This document shows positions 1-11,700 of a stretch of 64,000 bases of DNA, one piece after another. Numbering within the stretch: the first letter of the stretch is position 1; each line of letters starts with the position of its first letter. The notes under the pieces were generated by a model. The model had not been told where the DNA came from and ran no database searches. It worked only from the letters and a program-made list of their open reading frames with translations. A program made the position numbers and the translations under genes. The stretch covers positions 8,048 through 72,047 of the forward strand of contig DASPNP010000020.1 of assembly GCA_035626475.1 (NCBI GenBank), given 5' to 3'. Source of the DNA: DASPKT01 sp035626475 (lineage in GTDB: Bacteria > Pseudomonadota > Alphaproteobacteria > Azospirillales > Azospirillaceae).

Positions 1-121
1 GCGCCAGCCCGCCGGCGATGTCCCGCAGCGCCAGCCGCACCTGACCCGGCTCACGTTCGGGCAGGCCGTAATCCGGCGCCGCCCCCAGCGGGACGGGTTC
101 ATGCTGCGCGGTCATGACCAT
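1..121 (-). CDS. Partial gene, N-terminus only; possibly an ABC-2 type permease
   Basis: An open frame on the minus strand runs off the left edge. It starts at ATG 121 or, in the same frame, at ATG 115. About 38 residues are visible (MTAQHEPVPLGAAPDYGLPE, then a stretch ending LRDIAGGLA). The hydrophilic start with a pre-membrane LRDIAGGLA helix resembles the beginning of polysaccharide-export ABC permeases, but no membrane segment lies inside the window, so the identity is a guess. It is divergent from glgX, with about 270 bases between the two starts. Confidence 0.4.
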   Translation of the reverse strand, partial: MVMTAQHEPVPLGAAPDYGLPEREPGQVRLALRDIAGGLA

Positions 122-388
122 GGACGGACCCCCGGCGATTGCCTGTCAGGGGGACGGTAGGGGGGTTCGCTCCGCCCCTCAACGCCGCAAACGGAAGGGA
201 CACGAGCGGTCCGGCTCCATCATAAGGGGCACTGCGCCTGCGGGCGATGGCACCACCGGGAGGTTCCCGGCGCGGACGGTCGGATGCCCTTAGCATAGGT
301 CCCCCTTTGGGCCGTTGAACCAAGAAGGGGGCTACGCTGTTGAGGCAGGGCTAACCCCAGGACATCCACCCCGAACGCCGGAACGGTC

Positions 389-2548
<2,160 letters not shown>

Positions 2549-2753
2549 GGACGGCCGGGGAGGGGCGGGGCCGCGACCCGTAGCAATTTTGCGGCACCCC
2601 CTGATTTCCGACATCGGGGGGCTCAGCCGGCGCTCGAAGCTATACCCCTCCTCCCCCGCTTTGCCGTATGATCTTCTTCGAGGCGTCGTCCGCAACGAAC
2701 CCCGGGATCGGGTCACCTCCCCCAGGACGCCGCCCAGAGTGAAGGAGCATGTC

Positions 2754-2987
2754 ATGGTTTTGTCGAGGCGCGTTGCGGAGGTGCCCAAGCCGGGCGACTG
2801 GATGGAAGAGGTCAGGCTGCCCAAGCGCCGCCTTCTGGTCCACGCCGTGCACCAGCGCCCGGGTCACCCGCCGCATGTCGAGTTCCTGGTCGACGGCCGG
2901 TCGAGCGACCGGCTCAGCCTCGCGCTCGAGGTCGTCCAGGACCAGGAGCGTTTCCGCCGGGTGAGCACGTCGCAGGACGCCGCCTGA
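2754..2987 (+). CDS. Small hypothetical protein, 77 aa
   Basis: A 77-residue basic, soluble protein (MVLSRRVAEVPKPGDWMEEV at its start) with no family that I recognise. GAAGGAG at 2741-2747 lies about 6 bases before ATG 2754 and decides this start over an overlapping ATG at 2749 in another frame. There is no signal peptide or membrane segment. A good terminator follows at 3009-3042, so this is probably a genuine short transcription unit. Function unknown. Confidence 0.65.
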   Translation: MVLSRRVAEVPKPGDWMEEVRLPKRRLLVHAVHQRPGHPPHVEFLVDGRSSDRLSLALEVVQDQERFRRVSTSQDAA

Positions 2988-3008
2988 TCTAATGTAGCCG
3001 CTTGCCTG

Positions 3009-3042
3009 AAGGCGTCCGTCGCGACCGCGGCGGGCGCCTTTT
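3009..3042 (+). terminator. Rho-independent terminator after the 77-aa gene
   Basis: A 10-bp stem AAGGCGTCCG / CGGGCGCCTT (one G-U pair) is followed by a short T run. It lies 22 bases beyond the stop of the small gene. Confidence 0.7.
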
Positions 3043-3164
3043 GCTTATGCGGAGCCTGGAGCAGGACAGCCTCTCGCTGGAAAGGGCTAGCCGATGCGCG
3101 GTCCAGGCCGGTATTGCGGATGGAAAGGGTGATTTTTCTCCCTGTCCGGGCAGTAACCGTCTGC

Positions 3165-3181
3165 TCCGTAACGTATACGGA
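3165..3181. promoter_or_regulatory. Inverted repeat, possible operator upstream of the RTX gene
   Basis: TCCGTA, five bases, TACGGA: perfect 6-bp arms with spacing typical of a dimeric regulator half-site pair. It lies about 225 bases upstream of the start at 3407. The regulator is unknown, and chance occurrence is possible. Confidence 0.3.
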
Positions 3182-3406
3182 ACAATTTCACCAATGCTGC
3201 ACATCCTCAAGGAGCGCGGGGGCAACCGCCTCGATCATGGGATGGTGAAGCCAAGACGAATTTCCCCCTGATCATCAGAGATCCCAGCTGCGGCCAGCGG
3301 GATCGGAGCGTGCGGTGCGGGTGTTCCGCGCCGCCTTTCCGATCCTGGGCCGCCGCCAGGAGCAGCCCCCGTGTGTCCGGAACGACGCGACACACGGGAG
3401 CACTCC

Positions 3407-5914
3407 ATGACCGTCCTGATCCTCGACCTGAACGGCACCAGCAGCAGCGGCAACGACGCCCAGACACAGTTCACCGAGCAGACGGCCATCCTGCTCTTCC
3501 CCAATGCCACCATCACCACGGGGACCACCGCCGGCAGCGGGGGCGCGGGAACGAACCGGGCCGACATGCTCACCGTCACCCTGCCGGCCGGATTCGCCGC
3601 GACCGAGAGCCTGTCGCTGAGCAAGGCGGGACAGGATGCCCTCAGCGACGGCAAGCTGACGGTCGCAAACGGCGTCCTGACGATCACGAAGGACAATGCG
3701 CAGGATTCCTACTGGCAGACGATCCTGCGCAACGTGGTCTACAACGACAGCAGCGACTCGCCGGCCAATGCCGGGCGGACCATCGTCGTCACGGCGACCG
3801 ACCGGGACCAGAACCTGTCGGCCAAGGTCATGGTCCAGGTCACCACGGTCAACGACGCGCCCCAGCTGAAGACGGCCATCGCCGACCAGTCCACGGCGGA
3901 GGACGCCGCCTGGACCTTCACCGTTCCGTCGAACGCCTTCACCGACCCGGACGGCACCACGCCCACCTACAGCCGGACGGTGGTCGACGCGCAGGGGACC
4001 GCGCTCGCATCGCAGCCCTCCTGGCTGGATTTCGACGCGGCGACGCGCACCTTCAGCGGCACGCCGCCGCAGGACTTCAACGGCGAACTGTTCGTCAAGG
4101 TGACCGCGAGCGACGGCGCGTCCTCCGCCTCCGACATCTTCAAGCTGACCGTCACCCCGGTGAACGACGCACCCGTCCTCGCGGCGCCGGTCCCGGACCA
4201 GAGCTCGCCGGAGGACGAGCCGGTCAGCTTCGTGCTGCCGGCCGGCACCTTCAAGGACGTGGACCACGCGACCCTCGCCTACGCCGCCACCGTCAAGGAC
4301 GGGAAGGGCGACCCGGTGACCTGGCTGAGCTTCGACAAGGATACGCGCAGCTTCACCGGAACCCCGCCGCAGGAGTACAGCGGCGTCCTGACCGTCGAGG
4401 TCACCGCCACCGACGGCGAGGGCGCCTCGGCGTCCGACAGTTTCAAGCTGACCGTCACGCCGGTGAACGACGCCCCTGTTGTCGCCGAGGCGATCAAGGA
4501 CCAGAGCTCGCCCGAGGATTCGGCCTGGACCTTCACCTTTCCCGCCGGCACCTTCACCGACGTGGACGATGCCACCCTGGCCTATGATTTCGACGTTGTC
4601 GACGGCAAGGGCAACCCGCTGGCCGACCAGCCTTCCTGGCTGGGCTTCGACGCGGGGACGCGCACCTTCGGCGGCACGCCGCCGCAGGATTTCAACGGCA
4701 CGCTGGCGGTGCGGGTGACCGCCAGCGACGGCGAGACCTCGGCCGCGGACACCTTCGTCCTCACCGTCACGCCCGTGAACGACGCGCCGGTGCTGGCCGC
4801 CTCGATCGCCGACCAGAGCACCAAGCAGGGCGCGGCCTGGAGCTTCGGCCTGCCGGCCGGCACCTTCAAGGATGTCGACGGCGATACGCTGACCTACGCC
4901 TACACGGCGGTGGACGGCGGCGGCAAGGCGCTTGCCGTCCAGCCGTCCTGGCTCACCCTGGACGCGGCGAGCGGCGCCTTCTCGGGAACGCCGCCCCAGT
5001 CCTTCACCGGCGACCTGGACATCAGGGTGACGGCCAGCGACGGCGAACTCTCCGCGACGGACATTTTCCGGCTGACGGTCGTGCCGGTCAACCGGCCGCC
5101 GGTCGCCGTGAACGACTCCTTCGGCGCCTCCACCAAGATCTACGAGGAGACGGAGTTCCTCATCGACATCGCCGACCTGATGGCGGACGACAGCGATCCC
5201 GATGGCGACCCGCTGCAGTTCGTCTCGGCCGGCACCCCCTCGAAGGGAACGCTGACCACGCTGGTGGAAGGCGGCAGCACCTTCCTGGTGTATCGCTACA
5301 CCGCCACCGGGCTGGGCGAGAACGCCACCGCTTCGGACAGCTTCACCTACACGATCGGCGACGGCCGGGGCGGCACGGCGACGGGGACCGTCGCGCTGAC
5401 GGTCACCGGCTTGGCGAACAAGGTGCTGACCGGCGGCAACGGGGCCGAGACGCTGACCGGCAGCGCCATCGCCCACGACGTCATTAGCGGTCTGAACGGC
5501 GACGACACGCTGCTGGGTCTGGCCGGCAACGACAAGCTGCTGGGCGGCAACGGGGTGGACCGGCTGCGGGGCGGCGACGGCAACGACGTCCTGGACGGCG
5601 GCCGGGGCGACGACTGGCTCGACGGCGGCCGCGGTACCGACACGATGAGCGGCGGGCTGGGTGCCGACATCTTCGAGATCGGGCTGCTGGTGGAGGGCGT
5701 TTCGGTCAATACGGGCATCGACCGCATCACCGACTTCCAGCGCGGCACCGACCGCATCCGCCTGATGGACGGGGTGCAGGTCACCGCAATCAACGCCAAC
5801 GCCAACCTGGACAATGACGGCATCGCCGACACGGTCCTCAGCCTCAACAATGGCGGCGTGGTGCAACTCCTCGGCGTCAGCGGCGTCGGCAATCCGGACA
5901 CCTATCTGGGCTGA
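3407..5914 (+). CDS. Secreted repeat protein: four He_PIG/cadherin-like domains plus C-terminal RTX repeats
   Basis: 835 residues. ATG 3407 is chosen because GGGAG sits at 3396-3400; a longer reading from 3371 lacks a ribosome site. After an N-terminal region of about 150 residues, four repeats of roughly 105 residues each begin NDAP and share the blocks DQS(S/T), PAGTF.D and P(S/T)WL.(F/L)D, typical of putative Ig (He_PIG) domains. A fifth Ig-like segment starts at NRPPVAVNDSF. The C-terminus carries RTX nonapeptides (GGNGAETLTGS, LNGDDTLLGLAGNDKLLGG) at about 5430-5670, which bind calcium and mark type I secretion substrates. There is no Sec signal. A likely surface or matrix adhesin. No type I secretion genes are adjacent. 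The 3' end overlaps the convergent deoxyribosyltransferase gene by 13 bases. Confidence 0.85.
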   Translation: MTVLILDLNGTSSSGNDAQTQFTEQTAILLFPNATITTGTTAGSGGAGTNRADMLTVTLPAGFAATESLSLSKAGQDALSDGKLTVANGVLTITKDNAQDSYWQTILRNVVYNDSSDSPANAGRTIVVTATDRDQNLSAKVMVQVTTVNDAPQLKTAIADQSTAEDAAWTFTVPSNAFTDPDGTTPTYSRTVVDAQGTALASQPSWLDFDAATRTFSGTPPQDFNGELFVKVTASDGASSASDIFKLTVTPVNDAPVLAAPVPDQSSPEDEPVSFVLPAGTFKDVDHATLAYAATVKDGKGDPVTWLSFDKDTRSFTGTPPQEYSGVLTVEVTATDGEGASASDSFKLTVTPVNDAPVVAEAIKDQSSPEDSAWTFTFPAGTFTDVDDATLAYDFDVVDGKGNPLADQPSWLGFDAGTRTFGGTPPQDFNGTLAVRVTASDGETSAADTFVLTVTPVNDAPVLAASIADQSTKQGAAWSFGLPAGTFKDVDGDTLTYAYTAVDGGGKALAVQPSWLTLDAASGAFSGTPPQSFTGDLDIRVTASDGELSATDIFRLTVVPVNRPPVAVNDSFGASTKIYEETEFLIDIADLMADDSDPDGDPLQFVSAGTPSKGTLTTLVEGGSTFLVYRYTATGLGENATASDSFTYTIGDGRGGTATGTVALTVTGLANKVLTGGNGAETLTGSAIAHDVISGLNGDDTLLGLAGNDKLLGGNGVDRLRGGDGNDVLDGGRGDDWLDGGRGTDTMSGGLGADIFEIGLLVEGVSVNTGIDRITDFQRGTDRIRLMDGVQVTAINANANLDNDGIADTVLSLNNGGVVQLLGVSGVGNPDTYLG

Positions 5915-6447
5915 GGCGCCCCGGCGCGGTCCCGCCACCAGGCGGCGGCCGCGCCGATGGCGGCCTCCGCGCCGGCATGCACGCCGCCGGTGGCGGGATC
6001 GACCAGCATCAGGTTCACGGGCAGGCCGAACTCCTCGACCATCATGCCCTGGCCGTCCCGCCAGACGCCGTCGCGCTCCGAGACCGGCATCAGGGAGCGG
6101 GTGCGCTCCAGCAGGCTGCGCGGATCGTCGCTGTAGGCGAAGACCGGGCGGCCCAGCGCCGTCGCGAATCCCATCTCGTAGACCGTACCGTCATCGGGGG
6201 AGGGGCCCCGGAAGGGCGTCACATTGGCGATGACCAGGTCGGCGCCGCGGATCAGGTCCAGATTGGCGGCGCGGATGCGGGCGGCATGGCCGGACGGCGG
6301 CTCGCCATCCCGCGGCGCCACGGCCTGGTCCAGCGGGAACACCCCCTCCAGCCCGTGGTCGGCGCAGAGGCGCTGCAGCCGGGCGGCGGCCGCCGGCGGG
6401 TCCGGGAGGAAGACCTCCGGACCCGCCAGGTAGACGCGCGGCCTCAC
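5902..6447 (-). CDS. Nucleoside 2-deoxyribosyltransferase
   Basis: 181 residues of the nucleoside deoxyribosyltransferase family, cytoplasmic, cleaving or exchanging the base of deoxynucleosides. Seen: YLAGPEVF at the N-terminus, then GADLVIANVTPF, DDGTVYEMGFATALGRPVFAY with the expected catalytic Glu91, and a C-terminal FGLPVNLML strand. The start is GTG 6447, overlapping the stop of cpdB (GTGA), so translation is probably coupled to that periplasmic nucleotidase. Together they suggest salvage of nucleosides released outside the cytoplasm. Confidence 0.85.
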   Translation of the reverse strand: MRPRVYLAGPEVFLPDPPAAAARLQRLCADHGLEGVFPLDQAVAPRDGEPPSGHAARIRAANLDLIRGADLVIANVTPFRGPSPDDGTVYEMGFATALGRPVFAYSDDPRSLLERTRSLMPVSERDGVWRDGQGMMVEEFGLPVNLMLVDPATGGVHAGAEAAIGAAAAWWRDRAGAPQPR

Positions 6448-8423
6448 TTCACGGCCTTGGCCGACAGATCGACCTTGTAGACCGAGAAGCCGTTCTCGCC
6501 CGGGCCCTGGTAGGTGACGTTCGGGTAGCGCGACAGCAGCTCCTGCGCCTTGGGCGAGCTGTCATAGAGGATCGTCGGGTTGTCCGGCACCGGCGCGAAG
6601 CTCCAGGTCCGGTTGGTGGAGGGCTCCACCACGCCGATCTGGCGGATATGGTCGGCGATCAGCTGCTGGATCGTTTCGGTTCCGGAATAGACGATGTTGC
6701 TGCCGTCCAGCCCGGGGAAGGTGCCGCCGCCATTGGCGCGGTAATTGTTGGTGACCACCACGAAGCGCTGGTCGTCCGCCACCGGCTTGCCCTGGTAGGC
6801 GAGATCCAGGATGCGGCGGCTGTCGGCGGCGACCAGCTTGCCCTCCTGGTCGTAGCGCGGCGGCTTGGTGACGTCGATGCGGTAGGTGACGCCGTCCAGC
6901 ACGTCGAAATTGTAGCTCGGCACCCGGCCGTTCACGAGGCGCTGCGGCTCCGTCTTGGCCGGGTCGATGGTGTTGAAGATGCGCGCCGACATCTCCAGCC
7001 ACTCCCGCACCTGGGCGCCGGTCACCACGACCGCCGTCACCGTGTTGGGGTAGAGGTAGAGGTCGGCGACGTTGCGCAGGGCGAACTGCCCGGCGGGAAT
7101 GTCGGTGTAATAGTCCACGCCCGGGCGCCCGCCGGCCTTGAAGGGGGCGGCGGCGGACAGGATCGGCAGGCCGGCGTGCGGCGTGCCCTTCAGCTGCGTC
7201 TCGACGAAGCGGCGCTGAGCCTGGGCCACCAGATCCAGCCCGGGACTGTCGCCGAGATGGGCCATATAGCTCTCGATGCGGCCGGTGGTACGGCCGACGG
7301 CGCGGCGGACATAGGCCAGCGTGTTGTCGTGGTCGTGGCGCAGCAGCGCCGTGACCTCGGCATCGGGCGTGGTGGTGGGCTGCGGCCGACCGTCGACGCG
7401 CTGCATCAGCGCCTTGGTCTCGGCGCCGCCGCCGACCACCGCCCATTCCTTCCCCTTGCGCTCCAGCTCCAGCCGGATCACGCCGAGATGGCTGCCGAAG
7501 AAGCCGGACATGACCACGGGCTTGCCGTGCAGCGTGCCCTTGGCGATGTCGGCGCCGGGGAAACCCTCATAATCGGGGCCGGGGAAGACGCGGTGGGAGT
7601 GGCCGGTCACCACGGCGTCGATGCCGGGCACCTGCGCCAGATAGGCCGAGCCGTTCTCGTCCATGCCCTCGCGCGGCTGACCGGACAGGCCGGAATGGGC
7701 GACCGCGACAACGGCCACCGCGCCCCGGCGGCGCAGGTCCTGGGCGGCCTTGGCGGCGGCGTCCACCATGTCGATGGCGGCGACGCGGCCCTCCAGCTTG
7801 TCCTTGTCCCAGACCATGATCTGCGGCGGCAGGACGCCGATGATGCCGACCTTCACCGTGTGCTTGGCGCCGGCCGAATCGACCAGCGTGCGCTCAAGCA
7901 GCGCCGAGGGGGCGTAGAGCGTCTTGTCGTTGGCGGGGTCCTGGTCGCCGTCGACCACCAGAACGTTGGCCGAGAGCACGGGGAACTTGGCGTCGCGGTA
8001 GGCGTCGCGCAGGAACTCCAGGCCGAAGTTGAACTCGTGGTTGCCGAGTGCGGCGGCGTCGTAGCCCAGCAGGTTCATGGCGGCGATGGCGGGATGGGTG
8101 GTGCCGGGCGGCAGGCCCTGCTCGCGCGCCACGTAATCGCCCATCGGCGTGCCCTGGATCAGGTCGCCGGCATCGACCAGCAGCGTGTTGGGGTTGGCGG
8201 CCCGGGCCTGCCGGATCAGGCTGGCCACGCGGGTCAGGCCGATGCCCGCCTCGGGCCGGTCGCCGTAATAGTCATAGTCCATGAGGGTCATGTGCAGGTC
8301 GGTTGTCGACAGCACCTGCAGGGTGATGCGCGGCGACTCGGCGGCACCTGCATGTTGCGGCGCAGCGACGACGGCCACGGCCAGGAGGAACAGGACAAGA
8401 CGGCGGCCGACGGATCCGATCAC
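6444..8423 (-). CDS. cpdB: Periplasmic 2',3'-cyclic-nucleotide 2'-phosphodiesterase/3'-nucleotidase
   Basis: 659 residues, close to the usual length of about 650. GTG 8423 is chosen because it directly precedes a classic Sec signal (RRLVLFLLAVAVVAAPQHAGA); the frame is open further upstream but encodes no sensible protein there. Metallophosphoesterase motifs are STTDLHMTL, GNHEFNFG, VAHSG and VTGHSHRVFPG. The C-terminal 5'-nucleotidase-like domain follows, with YYTDIPAGQF and TNNYRANGGG. The enzyme turns 2',3'-cNMPs and 3'-NMPs into nucleosides in the periplasm. It is divergent from the TonB-dependent receptor at 8717 and coupled to the deoxyribosyltransferase. Confidence 0.93.
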   Translation of the reverse strand: MIGSVGRRLVLFLLAVAVVAAPQHAGAAESPRITLQVLSTTDLHMTLMDYDYYGDRPEAGIGLTRVASLIRQARAANPNTLLVDAGDLIQGTPMGDYVAREQGLPPGTTHPAIAAMNLLGYDAAALGNHEFNFGLEFLRDAYRDAKFPVLSANVLVVDGDQDPANDKTLYAPSALLERTLVDSAGAKHTVKVGIIGVLPPQIMVWDKDKLEGRVAAIDMVDAAAKAAQDLRRRGAVAVVAVAHSGLSGQPREGMDENGSAYLAQVPGIDAVVTGHSHRVFPGPDYEGFPGADIAKGTLHGKPVVMSGFFGSHLGVIRLELERKGKEWAVVGGGAETKALMQRVDGRPQPTTTPDAEVTALLRHDHDNTLAYVRRAVGRTTGRIESYMAHLGDSPGLDLVAQAQRRFVETQLKGTPHAGLPILSAAAPFKAGGRPGVDYYTDIPAGQFALRNVADLYLYPNTVTAVVVTGAQVREWLEMSARIFNTIDPAKTEPQRLVNGRVPSYNFDVLDGVTYRIDVTKPPRYDQEGKLVAADSRRILDLAYQGKPVADDQRFVVVTNNYRANGGGTFPGLDGSNIVYSGTETIQQLIADHIRQIGVVEPSTNRTWSFAPVPDNPTILYDSSPKAQELLSRYPNVTYQGPGENGFSVYKVDLSAKAVK

Positions 8424-8716
8424 GGCGCGATATCCCCATGTGATGGTTAACAATTCGGCGCCCGGCCGGAAATCCGGCGGGCGGCCGCGCAACCCATGGA
8501 CGAGACTCCCTCGGTCCCGCTCCATGTTGCAGCGCAATACCTGTGGCGCATTCGCAACGCCCTCCGACTTATAGCCGAGAGGCCGACAAAAGAGGTAGCC
8601 CCAAGCCGCGTTGTAATGAATCTGTAACGCCAATTTCGTCCTATCGACATACCCATCTGGTTCTTTCCGCGCGCCACAAAGGTCCGGACATCTCGGGACA
8701 TATCGGGGGTTTTTTG

Positions 8717-11700
8717 ATGACCGCTAAGTCGACCAAGGCGGCAGCCGTGCTGCGCCGCCATCTTTCCATGCTCAAGCTCGGCACCGGCGCCGCGGTGATC
8801 GCCGCCGCCGCCGCCTGGAGCGTTCCCGCCGTGGCCCAGGAGACGACCTCGTCGATCCGCGGCATCATCGTGACGCCCGACGGCGCCGACCCCACCGGTG
8901 TGGACATCCAGATCACCCACGTTCCGTCCGGCACGACCTCCAGCGCCGCGGTGAACGCCGAAGGCCGCTTCTCGGCGGCCGGCCTGCGCGTCGGCGGCCC
9001 GTACCTGATGACGGTGACCGGCCCGGGCTACAAGACGTTCAAGATCGAGGACGTCTTCATCCAGCTCGGCCAGCCCTTCTTCCTCGCCGTCCCGCTGGAG
9101 GCCAACGAGGCCGCCACGGTCGAAGAGGTGGTCATCACCGGTGAGCGCCTGCGCGAGCTGACCATCGGCGTCGGCAGCCAGTTCGACTCCCGCCAGATCG
9201 CCAACGCCGCGTCCACGACCCGCGACCTGAAGGACGTGATCCGCAACGACCCGAAGGTCTCGCTGGATCCGACCAACAGCGGCGCGATCACGATCGCCGG
9301 CTCCAACAACCGCTTCAACAGCCTGACCGTCGACGGCGTGAAGCAGAACGACGATTTCGGCCTGAACGCCGGCGGCTACCCGACGCAGCGCGTGCCGATC
9401 TCGCTGGACGCCATCGACCAGCTGTCGGTCCTGACCGCCCCCTATGACGTCGAGTATTCCGGCTTCACCGGCGGCACCGTGAACGTGGTGACCAAGTCGG
9501 GCACCAACGAGTTCCACGGCTCGGCCTACTACTACTACAGCGACCAGGACCTGGCCGGCGACAAGAGCGGCAGCCGCAGCAACCTGCTGAGCGACTTCAA
9601 GGACAAGACCTACGGCGGCTCGCTGGGCGGTCCGATCATCCAGGACACGCTGTTCTTCTTCTTCAACTACGAGAAGTACAAGAGCGCCTCCAGCGTCGCC
9701 TTCGGGCCCGAGGGCTCGGGCGCCGGCCAGACGGTCCGCGGCATCACCCAGGCCGAGGTCGACCAGGTCACCCAGATCGCCCAGAGCGTCTACGGCTACA
9801 ACACGCTGGGCGCCCCGCAGCCCGCGCCGGAGACCGACGAGAAGTACCTGGGCAAGATCGACTGGAACGTGACCGACGAGCACCGCGTCTCGTTCGCCTA
9901 CCAGCACGCCAAGGGCAACAACTTCGTCGGCTCGTCGGGCAACACCCAGTACGGTTTCGAGTCGAACAGCTACGACCGCACCCAGAAGATGAACAGCTAC
10001 TCGCTGCAGGTCTTCTCGGACTGGACGGAGAACCTGTCGACCGAGTTGAAGCTCGGCTACAAGGAAGTGGACAGCCTGCGTCCGACCAAGGCGCCGCTGG
10101 ACTTCGCGTCGATCCGCATCACCGACAATGGCGGCAGCTTCTTCGTCTTCGGGCCGGAGCTGAGCAGCCACAGCAACGTGCTGAAGACCGACACGCTGAG
10201 CAGCAAGGCGAAGGCCGAGTACCGTGCCGGCGACCATACGCTGACCGCCGGCTGGGAGCGTGACGACTACGACTACTACAACCTGTTCGTCCAGCGCAGC
10301 CTGGGCGAGTACCGGTTCAACAGCATCGCCGACTTCCAGAACCGCACGGCCGCCGCGTTCATCTACAACAGCGGCGCCGGTACCAACAATCCGCTGGATG
10401 CGGCCGCCGAGTTCAGCTACCAGGTCAACAGCTTCTACATCCAGGACGACTGGCAGGCGGTCGAGAACCTGACCCTGACGGCCGGCCTGCGCTACGAGTA
10501 CTACAGCTCGAGCGACAAGCCGCGCCTGAACCAGAACTTCGTCAACCGCTACGGCTTCGAGAACACCGAGACGCTGGACGACCGCGACCTGTGGCTGCCG
10601 CGCCTGGGCGTGAACTACCGCGTCCAGCCCGGCACCACGCTGCGCGGCGGCGCCGGCCTGTTCTCGGCGCTCGGCCCGGCGGTCTGGGTGTCGAACAACT
10701 TCAGCAACAACGGCGTCTCGCAGGTCGGCCTGAACCTGACCCGCAACGCCCAGACGCAGAACAACCCGCTGCTGAACAACGTCGACCCGCGCTCCTCGGT
10801 GCTGGTCCCGGCCGCCGGCGCGCAGCTGGCCGGCACGGCCGACGCCGCCGTCAACGCGATGGATCCGAACTTCGAGGTCCCGAGCACCTGGCGCTTCAGC
10901 ATCGGCATGGACCAGGTCGCCGACCTCGGCTTCTTCGGCGACGAGTGGCTGTTCTCGCTCGACGCCATCTACTCCGAGGTCAAGCAGGCGATCACCTACC
11001 GCGACCTGCGCCTGACCCGCACCGGCACCGCGCCGGACGGCCGCCCGATCTACGCCTCGCGCGCCGACGGCCGCCCGGGCATCGGCACCTCCAGCGACCT
11101 GCTGATCACCAACACCGACAAGGGCGGCGGCCTGGTGCTGTCGCTGGGTGCGCAGAAGAGCTGGCAGACCGAGGATTTCGGCACCTTCGACTTCAGCGGC
11201 GGCTACGCCTACCAGGACATCCGCGAGGTCCATCCGCTGACCAGCTCGGTCGCGTCGTCCAACTTCGAGCAGCTGCCGCTGATCGACCCGAACGACCCGG
11301 CCAATGCCGACAGCAGCTACGAGGTGCGTCACCGCTTCGCCGGTAACTTCACCTGGACCAAGGCGTTCTTCGGCGACTACAACACGTCCTTCAGCTTCTT
11401 CGTGGAGAGCCGCGAGGGCCGTCCGTTCAGCTATACCTTCCGCTGCTCGTCGACGGTCAACCCGGTCGGCGATCCGGCCTGCTCGAACGGCACCCGTTCG
11501 CGCCAGCTGTTCTACGTGCCGGCGGGCCCGGCCGACCCGAACGTCACCTATGCGGCCGGCCTGAACTACGAGGTGCTGCGCGCCTATCTGGAGCGCAACG
11601 GCCTGCAGAAGTACGCGGGCCAGATCGCGCCGCGCAACGGGTTCCAGAACCCGTGGGTGAACACGATCGACCTGCATGTCGAGCAGGAGATCCCGGGCCT

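Larger units (their letters stand above)
2988..3406. other. Intergenic region (419 bases) upstream of the RTX protein
   Basis: No convincing gene is present. The region holds the terminator at 3009-3042 and an inverted repeat TCCGTA-N5-TACGGA at 3165-3181. The stretch 3130-3200 is locally richer in A+T than the surroundings, as expected of a promoter for the gene starting at 3407. No clear -35/-10 pair can be assigned by eye. Confidence 0.5.

Noticed and set aside
3860..5090. Regularly spaced similar DNA segments that could be taken for a repeat array or CRISPR
   Set aside because: The period is about 310 bases, and the segments encode in-frame Ig-like protein domains. No short identical repeats with unique spacers occur here or anywhere in the window.
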